NCBI GenBank assembly: GCA_030247885.1
Contig: JAPDRO010000001.1
Span: 310,001-374,000, forward strand
Direction of reading: 5' to 3'
DNA length: 64,000 bases
Source: Taxawa tesnikishii (nom. ined.)
Lineage: Eukaryota > Ascomycota > Dothideomycetes > Dothideales
The notes under the pieces were generated by a model. That model searched no databases and was not told the origin of the DNA. It was given only the letters and a program-made list of their open reading frames with translations. Positions 11,185 to 23,780 of the stretch are shown one piece after another (the stretch's first letter is position 1; each line of letters begins with the position of its first letter). The translations under genes were made by a program, and so were the position numbers.

Positions 11185-12764
11185 ATGGAGTCAAGAGCAC
11201 TCGGCAGTACATGGCTGCTGAAGCACAAGGGCTTACTTTGGCCTGCAACTATCGTTGGAGAGGATGACGTCCCCAAGGCTTTCAAGGACGCTTATCTCTC
11301 CCCGGGTTACTTTCGGCCTGTTCTCATTCTAGGTTCCCACGAATTGTAAGTAACGATTTCAAAGCACGTGTCCAAGACAGGCAAGACGTCAAGGCTAGCT
11401 GTGAAGTCTTCCAATGCCTGCTCCCACAGGCAGACTCTGTCGCAATCCGGTTCAGGAGAGGGAAGTTGCTCGTTGACTAATTGGACGTCTAGACTGTGGT
11501 GCAAGCTAGTCGATCTGGTTCCCTTCGACCCTTGTCATGACTACGTGGCCGAAGCCCGTACAGCTGGAGATTCTGAGAATTTCGGGCAAGCGCATTGGGA
11601 AGAGTATGAAGATGCTCTCAGAGAGGCAACGACCTTCCCGACACTGGAGGCTTGCAGAAAGATGATCGCTTCCAAGGAGGCAATTCGTAAGATGGAGGAT
11701 GATGACAGCGATGTAGAGATCACGAAGATCACTACTGCGAAAACAGCGAACAGTGAGAACAAGACTCTAAGGAAGAAGCGCAAGCGGAAGGAGCTGCAGC
11801 CTCCAGGATCAAACACGACGCCTACTAAGTCAAACGAAAAGGATGGTGTTAACTCAGAAGATGAAAATGCAACAAAACAAATGCAGGAGCAGCCTCACGA
11901 GTGCCGCGAATGTGGGGAGCGGTTCACATACTTAGGCAGGCTCGAAATGCACCAGCGTATTGCCCACACGAACGGAAAGCACGAATGCGCCGAATGTGGG
12001 CAGAAGTACAGCCGCAAGGACACTCTGAAGGATCATCAACAGAAGGTTCATAGTCAACCAGGACATAACGTAGACAGCAACCCCGATGAGTATGGTTTCG
12101 CTGCAAGCACTGTGCGCAGAGGCTGACTACGCTTACAGGCATTCTGTAGTCGCTATCCGCTTTGGACAAGTGAAGGAATCTTTTGTGCGAAGGAGTGCAA
12201 TCGAGAAGTATCCACCCTTCACCGAAAACATTCGAGATGACGAGAACGGTGGCTCGTACATCAGCACACAAGAACTGCGGGGGAGCCTGTCGGTGTGGAC
12301 GCTTTCGGAGCAGTAGTACAGTTTCTCAACGAGGGAGACTTCGAACCACGACTCATCGAGCGCGGCCAGAAGGATCTTCTCGAAGGGGCACTGTCAACAA
12401 GGAAGAGGACGTCCCACGTTGGGGAGAGGTTTACTGCGTCGCTGCAAGCTTAGGGATGGAGGACCTTCAAACGCTGGTGTGCAAGAAACTCAACGCAATG
12501 ATCGAGATGGCACCTTTGGACATTCAGATATTCCTCCAGCTGGTCAAGATTATCTTCAGAAATCAGCACCGCGAGACACAGGTCGATCGGGACCTCCGAC
12601 TACACTTGAGTCACTCTGTTGCAAGCAGGTACTACGCGCTGATGGACGGTGCGGCGTCAACGATGTGTCGAGTTATGAACGATCACGAAGATTTGGCGCA
12701 GTATGTGCACTCGCAACTCGCGAAGAACCCGAAGATGGGAAGAGAAGGTTATGAAGATGATTGA
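11185..12764 (+). CDS. PWWP-like, two C2H2 fingers and BTB domain protein
   Basis: A probable chromatin-associated adaptor; no named orthologue is known to me. Exon 1 (11185-11345) plus the start of exon 2 (11493) give a PWWP-like module: WLLKHKGLLWPATIVGED, then PVLILGSHEL joined to LWCKLVDLVPFD. A shorter intron ending at 11429 is the alternative. A Lys/Arg-rich linker (KKRKRKE) follows, then two C2H2 fingers (CRECGERF..., CAECGQKY...) ending near 12050. A 49-nt intron (12090-12138) with GCTGAC and CTTACAG leads into a BTB domain: VAIRFGQVKESFVRRSAIEK, DAFGAVVQFLNEGDFEPRLIE and VYCVAASLGMEDLQTLVCKKL. The BTB part is broken twice by one missing base, in the G runs 12279-12283 and 12385-12388; restored length is about 461 residues. 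It could instead be two adjacent genes with a BTB start at 12086. Confidence 0.65.
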
Positions 12765-13540
12765 GGAGGAGTGGAGGGCCGGAAATCAAAGACCCCACGA
12801 TCTGCGGACAGAGGGACGCAGTTCGGGGCATCTTGACGGTTGACGCTATTGCTGTCTTCCAACGTCCATTAGCTTCCCATATGGAGCTCAATTCCACACA
12901 AATTTATGCACCATAAGTCCAGTGCAAACGCGCATGTCGTAGCGGGAGTGCGTGCAACGGCAGGCCATACCAGATAAAGGGATACGGGATACGGGATACA
13001 GGATACGCGGAGGTAGACAAAGAAGCAAAGACAAAACAATGTAGGTCAAGCTTTCACTGGTTGAGAGTGTTTCCCAGAAGCAGGGAAGACGGCCAATAGA
13101 GAGTGGGTGCAGCGCGTGGAATGTACAAAAATAGACCAAAAAGGGTCTGGTGGTCCCTCCGCTGGCCGCGCAAACCCGAGCGCTTTCGAGCTGGTAGTGG
13201 TTTGCATCATAGTGCGGGCTTTCGGTGGGAGTACGAGGCCTCTTGTACCTGCATATCGCGAAACATTCCCCAACTGCTCGGCTCTTGTTGAGCTTCCTCT
13301 TATAAGTCACTTGTCCACGCATTGTTCTGTTTCTCTCCCATTGGAACGCTGTTGCGCATTTTCCCTTCTGACACAAACGCCGTTTTATACATACAACGCC
13401 ACGGATTCGGTCAGTCTTCTTTATCTGACCGGCTAGCCACTCGCTCGTCTGCTGGATTTTCCTATAAACTTTTCATGCCTGGCACGCGACGTGCCTGGCT
13501 ATCCTTGCAGATCTCTGTGTAGGCCGTCATAGCGATCAAC
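12765..13540. other. Intergenic, with a short GGGATAC repeat
   Basis: Upstream region of the CSC1-like gene. A 7-bp direct repeat, (GGGATAC) about three times plus a variant, lies at about 12978-13008. No gene was recognised; ORFs on both strands overlap and lack family features. Confidence 0.55.
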
Positions 13541-16520
13541 ATGACACCAACCACCACCTCTCCCATTCTGCCGCGGCAGTCCTCGAGCCAGCTGGATACC
13601 TTTGTAGGCTTGTTAGCCAGTCCGTTCGCTAGCAGTGTAGGTCTGCCCGGGGAAACGGAGATATCAGGAAGCCATCATTGACAAAACGCAGTTCACGCAA
13701 TCCTCCTTCCTCGCGTCTCTGGGCACGTCCATCGGCAGCACAGCCCTTATCGCCGCAATATTCTGCCTTCTTCGACCCTACAATGCAGTCGTGTACGCAC
13801 CTCGGGCGAAACACGCCGACGACAAGCATGCGCCGCCACCGGTGGGGAAAGGCGTGTTTGACTGGGTTCAGCCAGTGCTCAGGACGAATGAGCAACAAAT
13901 GGTGGAGAAAGTCGGCTTAGATGCTACACTCTTCCTGCGCTTCACTCGCATGTGCCGGAACATTTTCCTCGTACTCACCATAATCGGCTGTGGTATCTTC
14001 ATCCCAGTCAACATCCTCGGTGGCCGAGCATCGCAGGCTCAAAACTGGAACGCAGCGTCTACTTTCTCGAAGTTGACCCCGACCTTTATGTACGGCAGCA
14101 GCGCTTTCTGGGCATACGTCGTGACGGCATACATTTTCGATGTTGTCATCTGCTATTTCTTGTGGCAAAACTACAGGGTTGTGACGAAATTGCGAAGAGC
14201 CTACTTCGACAGCCCGGAATACCAGGCCAGTCTTCACGCGCGAACACTCGTTCTCACAGACATACCAAAGGGACTGAGGACTGACGAGGGAATCGTGAAA
14301 CTCACGGAAGATGTGAAGAGCGTCGGAGAGACACCACGAGCTGCCATTGCGCGCAATGTGAAGGACCTTCCGGAGCTCATCGAGGAGCATGAGGATACAG
14401 TCAAAGAGTTGGAAACCGTCCTGGCGAAATACCTGAAGAACCCGAACAAGCTCCCTCCAAAGAGGCCAATCTGCACGGTTTCGAAGAGCGACCGCTCGTA
14501 CAAGAAAGGTCAAAAGGTGGATGCGATTGAATACTTGACGGCACGCATCCGTGAACTCGAGCTTGAAATAAAGGAAGTGCGGGAATCTGTCGACAAACGT
14601 AACGCCATGCCCTACGGCTTCGCGAGTTACGAGTCGATACGCGATGCTCACACCGTAGCGTACGCTGCACGCAAGAAGAGCCCACAAGGAGCGATCATGC
14701 GACTCGCCCCGAAGCCACATGATCTGATCTGGAACAATCTACCAATGTCCAAGAAACAACGCAGATGGCAGATATTCGTTAACAACATCTGGGTGACCCT
14801 TCTCACGGTCTTCTGGGTGGTCCCCAACGTGCTGACGGCTATTTTTCTTGCTAACCTGTACCACCTTGGTGAGGTGTGGCCTGCCTTCATGACTGAACTG
14901 CAGAGGCATCCAACTTTCTGGGCCATCGTTCAGGGTGTGTTATCTCCAGCAATTTCGACGCTCTTCTACTATTTCCTCCCTGCAATCTTCCGGCGGTTGT
15001 CGGTGCGCGCCGGTGACATCACCAAGACCAGCAGAGAGCGGCACGTTATGCACAAGCTGTACTCGTTCTTCGTTCTTAACAATCTGATCGTGTTCACATT
15101 CTTTGCGGCGGTCTGGGGCTGGGCCGGCACTCTGGCAAACAATCTTGACCAACATCAGAGCGTATGGGATGCCATCCGCGGTGCTGACGCTTTCAACCGG
15201 ATTGTGCAAACGATGAACACCGTTGCACCCTACTGGCTCTCCTATCTCCTTCAACGCAATCTCGGTGCGGCTGTGGATCTTGCCCAGGTTGTAAACTTGG
15301 CCTGGGGCTCGTTCTCTAGGCGATTCTTGAGCCCGACACCCCGGCAATTGATCGAACTAAGCGCACCGCAACCGTTCGACTATGCTGGCTACTACAACTA
15401 CTTCCTCTTTTATTCGACAATCGCCATGTTTTACGCACCGCTGCAGCCACTTGTGCTGCCGGTCACTCTCTTCTACTTCTCCATCGATTACGTTCTGAAG
15501 AAGTACCTGTTGCTTTACGTTTTCATTACCAAGACCGAATCAGGAGGCCAGTTTTGGCGCGTCTTGTACAACCGATTCATCTTTCTGACTCTGCTGGGCA
15601 ATGTCATGTTCGCTCTCATAGTGACAGCTCAAGGCAACAGTTGGGGCATGCTGGCCTCGCTTGCTCCTCTTCCTTTCCTGCTTCTGGCCTTCAAGTGGTA
15701 CTGCGCCAGGACCTTCGACGACCAATGTCAATATTACATCAAGGGTCGCCACGTGGACGCCGAGAACGGTCTGCCATCCAAGACAAGGCGTGGCGACAGG
15801 GTCGGAGTTCGCTTCGGCCATCCGGTGCTCTACAAGCCTCTCATGACGCCTATGGTGCACGCCAAATCCCAACATCTCCTTCGCACGATCTACTCTGGTC
15901 GCACCTCTCTCGACATAGACAACCAATCCGTCGCCGGCTACTCGGACGTCTACATGGACCCCATGTCCACGACCCAGCCCGGCAAAGCCGCCAACCCGCC
16001 CTCGGCTGCCCCGTTCGAGATCGTCACCGAGAACCAGCTCGACTTCGAGCATTACAAGAACCGACCCGAGTTCCGCGACCAGCTCGGAGGTGACGGCGAG
16101 CTCTACGGACGCCCCGCCGACCTCATCCGCCCAGGCACGCCAGGCTCCTTCATGACCGCAGACGGAACCGTCAGCGGCGGCCAGTCACGCAGTGGCAGCG
16201 AGAGCCGCGACAGCAGCATGACTCGTGTCGGCGACGGTACCACCTACCCTCACGGCTACCACAAGACACCACACATGGGACGGGACCAGAGCCCCGCCGG
16301 CAGCGTGCAGAGCGTGGACGTGGGCGGCGTGCGCGGTCGAACCGAGGAGGGCTACAACAGTCTGCTGCAGGGAGCAGCACGCATGGGCAGGAGTCCGCCT
16401 GCGCCGACACCGGGCGGTTACGGCCCCATCAGGTTGGGCGGAGGCGCGTATACGCCGGGCGAGACGCCCGGTGAAGAGGATACGAGTTATGATTATTTCA
16501 GACGCGGCAGGCAGATGTAG
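13541..16520 (+). CDS. CSC1/OSCA-type calcium-permeable stress-gated channel (DUF221)
   Basis: A plasma-membrane cation channel of the TMEM63/OSCA/CSC1 family, opened by hyperosmotic or mechanical stress. Exon 1 (13541-13636) and exon 2 (13692-16520) are joined over a 55-nt intron with a TTGAC branch site; 974 residues. The order is typical: an N-terminal membrane region (FLASLGTSIGSTALIAAIFCLLRP, then two further segments by about residue 165), a cytosolic PHM7-type domain (about 175-340) with ARTLVLTDIP and FASYESIRDAH, and the pore region with seven or more membrane segments (about 365-660). FYYFLPAIFRRLS and APLQPLVLPVTLFYF are characteristic. The long Ser/Gly/Pro-rich tail (about 700-974) is cytosolic. 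The frame is intact throughout. Confidence 0.93.
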
Positions 16521-17466
16521 AGGGTCCCGGGGCCGGTCAATGTGACCGGGGCGGGCGGGGCTGTTTCTGATTTTTGCTGGAGGGAGTTTTACGGAGCATC
16601 TGGGATGGCGTTGGGGCCGACGGATCTGCTGCATAGCCATCTTCCATTTTGTAAAAAGGCGTCCGTGCATAGCGATCAAATGGACAAGATACGATAAGAC
16701 TATGAATCTCCTTTTTTTAATACTGCTAGCAGCGTAATCACCGCTACTCGGTCGTTCTCGCTTCTCAAAATTCGACGGTCAACATTCGTTAGTGGCAAGG
16801 CTCATTCTGCCGCATCGGGTTCCACTACAACCACGTATGCTGTTTCGACCAGCCATCCTACCCTCATGTCGGGCGAACGTGATTGTCGTCTCCGAAGGGG
16901 TTCTCAGAACATCATACGACAGAAGAAGCGAGCACCCAATGCAAGCATGAGAGCGAGCAGGCGGCTTTCCCCCGACCTTGGAGTCCCTCCCACTGACCGC
17001 GGCTGACTGACCTGGCGAGGCGCCGGACGCCGTTGGGCTCGAATCGGATGGCGATAGCTCTGCGGAGTTGGGGGCCATCGGACGTCACGTTTCGAACACG
17101 GTACGCGATATCGAGGTCCCCGTCCTTGTTCATGGTAACGCCGGAATGGATGACTGCATCGGCATCACCTACACGAAAGTCGGTAACACCCACCCTGATA
17201 TGATGCTTCTCGACGACACGTCTCCGATGGCTGAAGACTGGCTTGATAAGCGACATTGCAAACGAAGGTGATCACAACTATAGAACGAGGTAGTGAAGCT
17301 GAGACGAAGACTAGGATTCCTTACAAACAACTCCCAAGAAGCGGGATATACAAAAAAAGAATACACATATTTGCTCGAAACGAATCTCCGTAAAACGCCA
17401 CTGACCCACTTTGTCACATATATCAAGCGCGTACATGCCACTCCCAGCTTACCCTCACACCAGCCT
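16521..17466. other. Intergenic between convergent CSC1-like and FAS1 genes
   Basis: 946 bp of 3' flanking sequence. One minus-strand ORF (16912-17256, 114 codons) begins MSLIKPVFSHRRRVVEKHH and contains HSGVTMNKDGDLDIAYRVRN; I cannot assign it to a family. It may be a small orphan gene or chance. Overlapping plus-strand ORFs are no better. Confidence 0.4.
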
Positions 17467-20400
17467 TTACGCCGCAGGCGCAGGCTTGGATGCGGCGGCA
17501 CCCTCATCCTCCACATACTTGTCCCAGTTGGCAAGGATGTTGCCAATCTTGGGGCTGTTGGTCAACCTGTACACATCCTCAAAGTACTCCTTGGTCAGCT
17601 CAAACGGCCTGGCGGTGACGTTGGGAATGTATTTTCCGACCAGCTTGCTAGGGTCGATGCTAGTCTTCTGAATCTTCTTGAGCAGGAAGCTGCGGAAGGG
17701 TTTGACACCGGAGCGGAGGAAGGTACTGTGGAAGGGTACGTCGATACCCTTGAGTGGAATGGTGGCGAAACCACGCTGCAGATCGAGCGGCTTGGGCTTG
17801 GCTTCGGTCTGCTTGGCGCACTCCTTGATTATCTCGACGAGATGCTCCTTGACGTCCTCCAGAGACATGGTCTGCATGAGCTGTTGAATATCAATCTTCT
17901 GTGCCTTGAGGTAGTTTGTGACGTTGGTAAGGCAGTCAAGGGCTCGGAGGTCACCAGCAGCAACGTATTGCATGTTGGCGATATTGTAATTGACAATCTC
18001 GAGCAACCAGCCAGTAGTCTCCGCAATGTTCTCGACAACGTATTGAAGGGCCTGCTCGTTGAAGGTCTTGGAGATACGGGAGGGGTTAACCGCGCACATG
18101 GAGTAGTTCGACCGGCCGGTCTCGTCACGCTCGACAGCAACCTGCATAGTCAAACCACGATAGAACACAACGGAGACCAATGACTCGATAGGCATAACCT
18201 CAGCAAGGGCAGCAAGAGCAGAATATTCGCCGAGAGAGTGACCGGCGAAGCTGCTATCGCGTTGAACAAGACCCTTGGTACGCATGTCCTCGAACGATGC
18301 CTTCTCCATCAGAGTAAGGGCAGGTTGCGTGAATTGCGTGGCGGAGAGCAGACCAGTTGGCGAGCGGTAAGTGTACGACGTGGTGTTCTCGTTGATCTCC
18401 TTGAAGATCTTCTCTGACTTGATGCTGCCATCGGAAGCAACAGTCTCGAAAGTCATGGCCATATAGTTCTGCCGGATAGCCTTGCCGCGAGGACCGCCGA
18501 AGTGGATAGTGAGTTCCCTGGGGTTGTTCTTGACGATGTTGGTAATTGCGAAGCCTGCATCAGATGTTAATATCCTGTATAGTGGGCCGAATGAATCGAT
18601 AGACTTACCATAGTTGTCAAGGAAGTGCTTGTCGGCACGATCCCAGACCTCCTTTGCAACCGGGCTGCTGGCATACAATTCCATACCCATGCCCTGCTCT
18701 TGCGAACCTTGTCCAGTGAAGACGTAAGCAGAAACAGGTTGTTCTACCTCGGCCTCGCCAATCAGAACCTTCTCCTCCGTCTCCTTGTTGCTGGCCTCAA
18801 CCTTCACGATCTTGCGACCAGAGACCATGCCCACGTGCTGCAACCTAACCTCGATGATGTCGTCAGGAAGAACCATACCGACAAGGGACACATGGAAGCC
18901 TCGAACACGGCCGATATTGTTCTCAGCAGCCCAGGTCTCGACCAGGCTTCTCACGGCAGCGCTGGAATACATGCCGTGAGTGATAGTGCCTGGGAGGTTG
19001 GCGTACTTCGAGAACACACGTGAAACGTGGATAGGGTTGTAGTCGCCAGAGACCCTGGCATATGTCTCGTTGGAAGCAGGTGCTTTTAGTTCGAGAGGAG
19101 TCTTGCCGTTTAATGGGATAGGGTTCTCAAAGTTCACGGGCTGATCGATGGCCGAGCCGAACCGCTCAAGGTAGTCCAGGACAGGGTTGCCGTGCGAAGT
19201 TCCAGCGTCGTACTCGACGGAGGCGATTTGGATGACCTCCTTGCTAGGCAGCTCGAGCTCGACTTGACCCTGGGTCTGCACAGAGCTAAAGAGGGTCTTG
19301 TTCTTGTAGCGGATCAGGCTCTGCAGGCGGAAGGTGAGCGTCTGACCGAGCAGGTCAGTGTCGGGCTCGTCGAGACGGAACCACTCCTTGGACTGCAGCA
19401 CAGCGACATCCTTGGAGGTAGCAAGGTGGATCTGCATTGGCTTCTCGGTCTTCCTCTGGAAAGTATTTTCAAAGTCGGTGTAAGCGCCACGGTACAAGAA
19501 TTGGCTGGTAACTTCCATGACGGGCTTGCCATCACGAGTGATAGTACCGCAGACCTCGACCATCTTTCCAGAATCCTGGTTGATAACCGCGTTGACCTCG
19601 GCGGTGGTGTCGAGAACGTCACCCTTCTTGAGTGGCGCAGCACCTGGGATCATGCGGAAACCGTTTGACAAGTGAACAAGCTTGAGGAGATCACCGTCAA
19701 TGGTTCGGGGAAGATGGGCTTAGTGATAGCCTTCCAGCCGACGACAATAGCAAAGTCCATTGGCGCAAAGACCTCCTTGCCGGGACGGTCAACGAATGCC
19801 TCACCGGTATTGCCAACAGCGTGAACGAAGTCATTGATGGCTTCACTCGTGATGGTAGCGCGGCCACCGTCGAACCGAGAAGTGACCGGGGTGTCGAAAG
19901 GCACAGAGTCCTCGCCGAACCAGATCTTGTAATAGAACTCCTTGATGCGGTCGTTCCTGGCGTCCATGACTTCTCTGATGGGAGCATAGCCGGTTTCAGG
20001 GTGGTAGGTGAAGCGCAATGGGAGTGCAACGGACTTGTGGGTAGCAGTGCGGTCCTCCATGAGCTTCACGACAATCTCGCCGTTGGCGACCGGGCCAACT
20101 TCGACTGTTTGAACAAGCTTGCCATGAGATGGCTCCTTGACAGTGATGATAGTCCGCTTAGGGTCATCGGGGTATGCAAGCTCGACGATCATGCCAGGTG
20201 TAGGGGCAAAGATCCTGTGCATTGGGTTGGTCTGGAATCTCTGGCCTTGAACGAACACATCGGCAGTGAAAAGGCGTGCCTCCAGGAATAGCTCTTCCCA
20301 GCCAGGATAGACATCCAGGAGTCGGTCGGGGGCAGAACTGCATTCGGCGAAGCAGACAGACGGTAGATAATCTTGTTCTGGAGTTCGGACACGTTCAGGC

Positions 20401-23400
20401 TCTCAACCTCCACCTCATCGCTGGCCTCAAGAAGCTTGCCGCCGAAGTACTCGACGGTTGGGATCTTGGACTCGTCACCACCGTAAACGTCCTTGATCAG
20501 ATACTTGATGTGGCCCTCGTGCACGCCGTCAAGGATATCCTTGATAGGCTCGTTGACGATCTTGCAGTATTTGGCCGCCATGGGTCCCTGCAAGATACAG
20601 ACTCTGCCGACATCCTGGTCGACAACTGCATCCAGGTCCTCGGATTGCCACAGAGAGTCCTTCTTGAAGAAGAACTCGAAGCTCTCATCAAGGGCTGGCA
20701 CGAACGGGACAGGCTTCTGGCCCCGGCGCTGGCAGAGGAGGATGAAGTGCTGAACATCCTGAGCGTTAACGAGTTGTTTGTTGGCCTCAGGGAATGTCTT
20801 CAGAACCTTCTCGACGAGTGGGAAGGGGTCGTCAAGCTCGGCGTAGTTCTGGACAAGCGAACCCTTGCCTTCATAGGTTGTGAAACGCTCCTCAACACGA
20901 CGAATGAAGTCGCCCGTAAGGCGAGCAAGAGTCGGCTCAATCCAGCGCTTCTGGTGCTTAACGTACATGAGGTCCACCATACGGCGGATGATCTCGCCGT
21001 AGGTCATGTCCTCGAGGTCAACGGACTCACCAGCAGAGTTGCGGCCGAACCACACCTTCTGGAAGTCGTCGTTGAGTTTCTTGATGATGTACTCGCGGTT
21101 CTTCTTAAGCTCGGGGATACGCTTTGCCTTGTCCAAGCTGAAGATCTTCTGGTCCATCTCAGCCCAGAATTTGACACCGCGGGTGGCAACCTTGTGAATT
21201 GGCTCTCCCATCTCGGAGCGGACGGTGATGATGCCGCCAGCAGGACCCTTGTAAGTCTTCTCCCACTCACTATCGTCCAGACCCGGAGCGTCCACAATAG
21301 CCTGCTTCGCAGCGAGGGAGGTGTGGGCTTCCTTGGCGGTCATGACACGGCTTCCAAAGAGGAAACCATCGAATGGCATCGGTGGATAGCCAAACTTGCA
21401 CGCCCACTGACCAGTCAGGTAAGGGTAGGTGTCCTCGGCTCCACCGAAACCGCTACCAGCGATGAGAACGAGGTTCTCACACTTACGGATCCTGCCGTAC
21501 ATTTGCAGGATGGGCTGGTGCATGTCTTCGAAAGAGTGATGGCCGCCACCACGGCCTCCGGTCCACTGCATCATAACTGGGAAGCCAGGGTTCGCCCTGG
21601 CGATGTTGATCGTAGCTTGAATTGCCTCGACCGAGCCTGGCTTGAAGGCAATGTGCTTGATACCAAGAGTCTGAATGTACTCGTTGGCAACTTCAATTGA
21701 GGGCACGCCAGCACCGATGGTCAATCCCTCAATTGGCACGCCGTCGGCGCGGAGTCTTGCAAGCATTGGAATCTGCCATGCCATGGCCCTTGGGGCGACG
21801 TAGATGAGGTTGACGGTAATACCACGTCCAGCAGGGATTTCCTTCTCGATATTGGCAATTGCCTCGCTCATGCTCTTGTCGTTGTAGTATCCACCGCCTG
21901 CAAGCTCGATTTCGTAACCAGCGTTCATTGTTGCTGCCACGAAGTCCCATGGAACTGTGCAGGGCGTCATACCAGCAACCATAACAGGGGCAAGCCCAGC
22001 ATGCGACTCATCTTCGTGTCCACGAAAGTCTTGCCAACGGATGTGCGCGCAAGCTTGGGACCAAACTCTTTGACCCAGTTGGTAGCGTACTTGACTGCGT
22101 GCTCGGCGTCGCGATCAAAGATCTCGGGCTTGTATCCGACCTCGCTGTTGGATGCATCCATGGTGCCTGCAAGGATCACACGGACGCCGGTACCTTCCTT
22201 GTTGCGGCTGGTGAGGACACCGAGACCGGAGATACCACCAGGGCCAAAGTCGAGAATGTGGGTGGCCTTGGGGAAGACAGTTGCCTTCTCCCAGTTCACG
22301 GGGTCACGGGTGATCATACGCACAAGAGCGGGCACGATGTTGGACACTCCCCTTTGCGCACATCCTCTCCGCTGTTGGTGTCGTAAACCGGAATGTCAAG
22401 GCTCTCGCTGGAGATGACGATGTCCTTGAGGTCTTCCTGCAGGTGATCGTAGGCTTCGCTCAAGTATTTGCTGTGGAAGGGTGCTGTGATAGGGAGGAAA
22501 CGGTTGACGAAGCGGATCTTGCGCTCGGAGAAAGGAATGCGTGTCTGGTCCAGACCGGTTGGTGCCTTGACCTTGCGCAATCGGAGGTTAAGACCGTACA
22601 GAGACATGGGCGGACCGGTTACGACGAAATTGCGAGCGCTGTTCACCAAGGAGATGCCGATGTGGCGGTCCTCTGGCAGGTACTGGTTGGTTGCGTCGAT
22701 GTGGCCCTGCACCACCTCCCGGGACAAGTCACGGACTGACAACATAGGCGTTGGCCCACCCTCACCACCCTCAATCGAATCTTGAAGAACGGAAGGTGCA
22801 AGTGCCGTCCTCGGGTAGGCCTGCTGACTCCTAGCGCCCATCCAGAAGAGGATGGTCAACACATTTCTGGATGCGGTGTCGAAGGTCTCCCAGTTGCGGG
22901 ACGCAGCGATGGCAGCTGCAGTCACCACACCTTGGGAGTGGCCGGTAGTACCGCTTAGGCGGTCCCGGACATGGCCAGGGTGAGTTCCGAGAACTCTGCA
23001 GGTCACCACATAGTGTGCCAACTGGGTGAGTCCAATAAGCGGGAAACTGACAGGCGCTGAAACCAGGTAATCCGTGTCTGGTTGCGAGTCCTTGTTGTGC
23101 AGCCATCTCATCACATCCAAGCCCTTGGAGTACAACTTCTCGACTTTTGAGTTCCGGGAAAGCTGCTGGAGGTGCCGTGCAGCCGCCGTCACGAAATCCT
23201 CGACGAACGAGGGGTATGTGATGTACAGTTCCCGCAGCTCTTCAAAGTATTCTTCGATGTTTCCCTGTCCACCGAAAATGGCGTAGATGTATGCATTCTC
23301 GTCGGATGCCTCGCGCAAGAGTGCCGACTCGTGCGCTTTGATGGGCCTGTTCACCGCAGCTCGTGCAGCATAGTATGAGCGGACTGTGATGAGCTTCTTC

Positions 23401-23780
23401 TCGGTGATGCCCGGAAGAGAGGCCGCAAGCGCGTGGACCTCGTTTCCACGAAGGTATGCACGCTCGAACTCGTGCAGAATGAGCTTGAGCACCTCCTCGC
23501 TAGAGCCCGGGTCATCGCCCTCGTCTACCTCCTTAGCCACGAAGCCGATGAAGCGAGCAACCAGCTCAGGAACCGATGACGGCTCATCGTCTTGAGCGAG
23601 CTCATCTGTGGGTGTTGGAAGGGTGGCGTTGAAGGCGTCCTTGAGTTGCGAGGCGCTGAAATGGAGAGCGGTGGGTATCAAAAAGGTAGACTCGAGAGAA
23701 CCGTGGGAGAGGATCAGAGGGCGGGAGACGGCTTGCGAACGGGGAGTAGATACACCCGTCTGGGCGCCGGAGCCGTACAT
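17467..23780 (-). CDS. FAS1: Fatty acid synthase subunit beta (FAS1)
   Basis: Beta chain of the cytosolic type I fatty acid synthase. Domain order is acetyltransferase (GHSQG, Ser at about residue 282), enoyl reductase (about 560-900, with [17 protein letters not shown]), dehydratase with a MaoC-like hot-dog region (about 1300-1650) and malonyl/palmitoyl transferase ([11 protein letters not shown], Ser about 1832). One in-frame intron, 18555-18608, leaves 2087 residues, normal for the family. The reading frame shifts four times, each by one missing base in a run: C4 at 22349-22352, G4 at 21987-21990, A4 at 20269-20272 and G4 at 19707-19710 (plus-strand bases). Conserved sequence resumes immediately at each point, so these look like assembly errors. 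The start MYGSGAQTG is at 23780, head to head with FAS2. Confidence 0.97.

Noticed and set aside
12090-12150. Third C2H2 finger (FRCKHCAQRL...)
   Set aside because: Only the Cys pair is present, no His pair follows and a stop comes soon after. The stretch lies in the likely intron.
20276-21700. 474-codon open frame antisense to FAS1
   Set aside because: A mirror of the enoyl-reductase coding sequence; Leu/Val/Asp-rich with no motif.
17467-23780. FAS1 as a pseudogene because of four frameshifts
   Set aside because: All four are single missing bases in runs, conserved sequence continues at once and catalytic residues are kept. The same error type occurs in other essential genes of the window.
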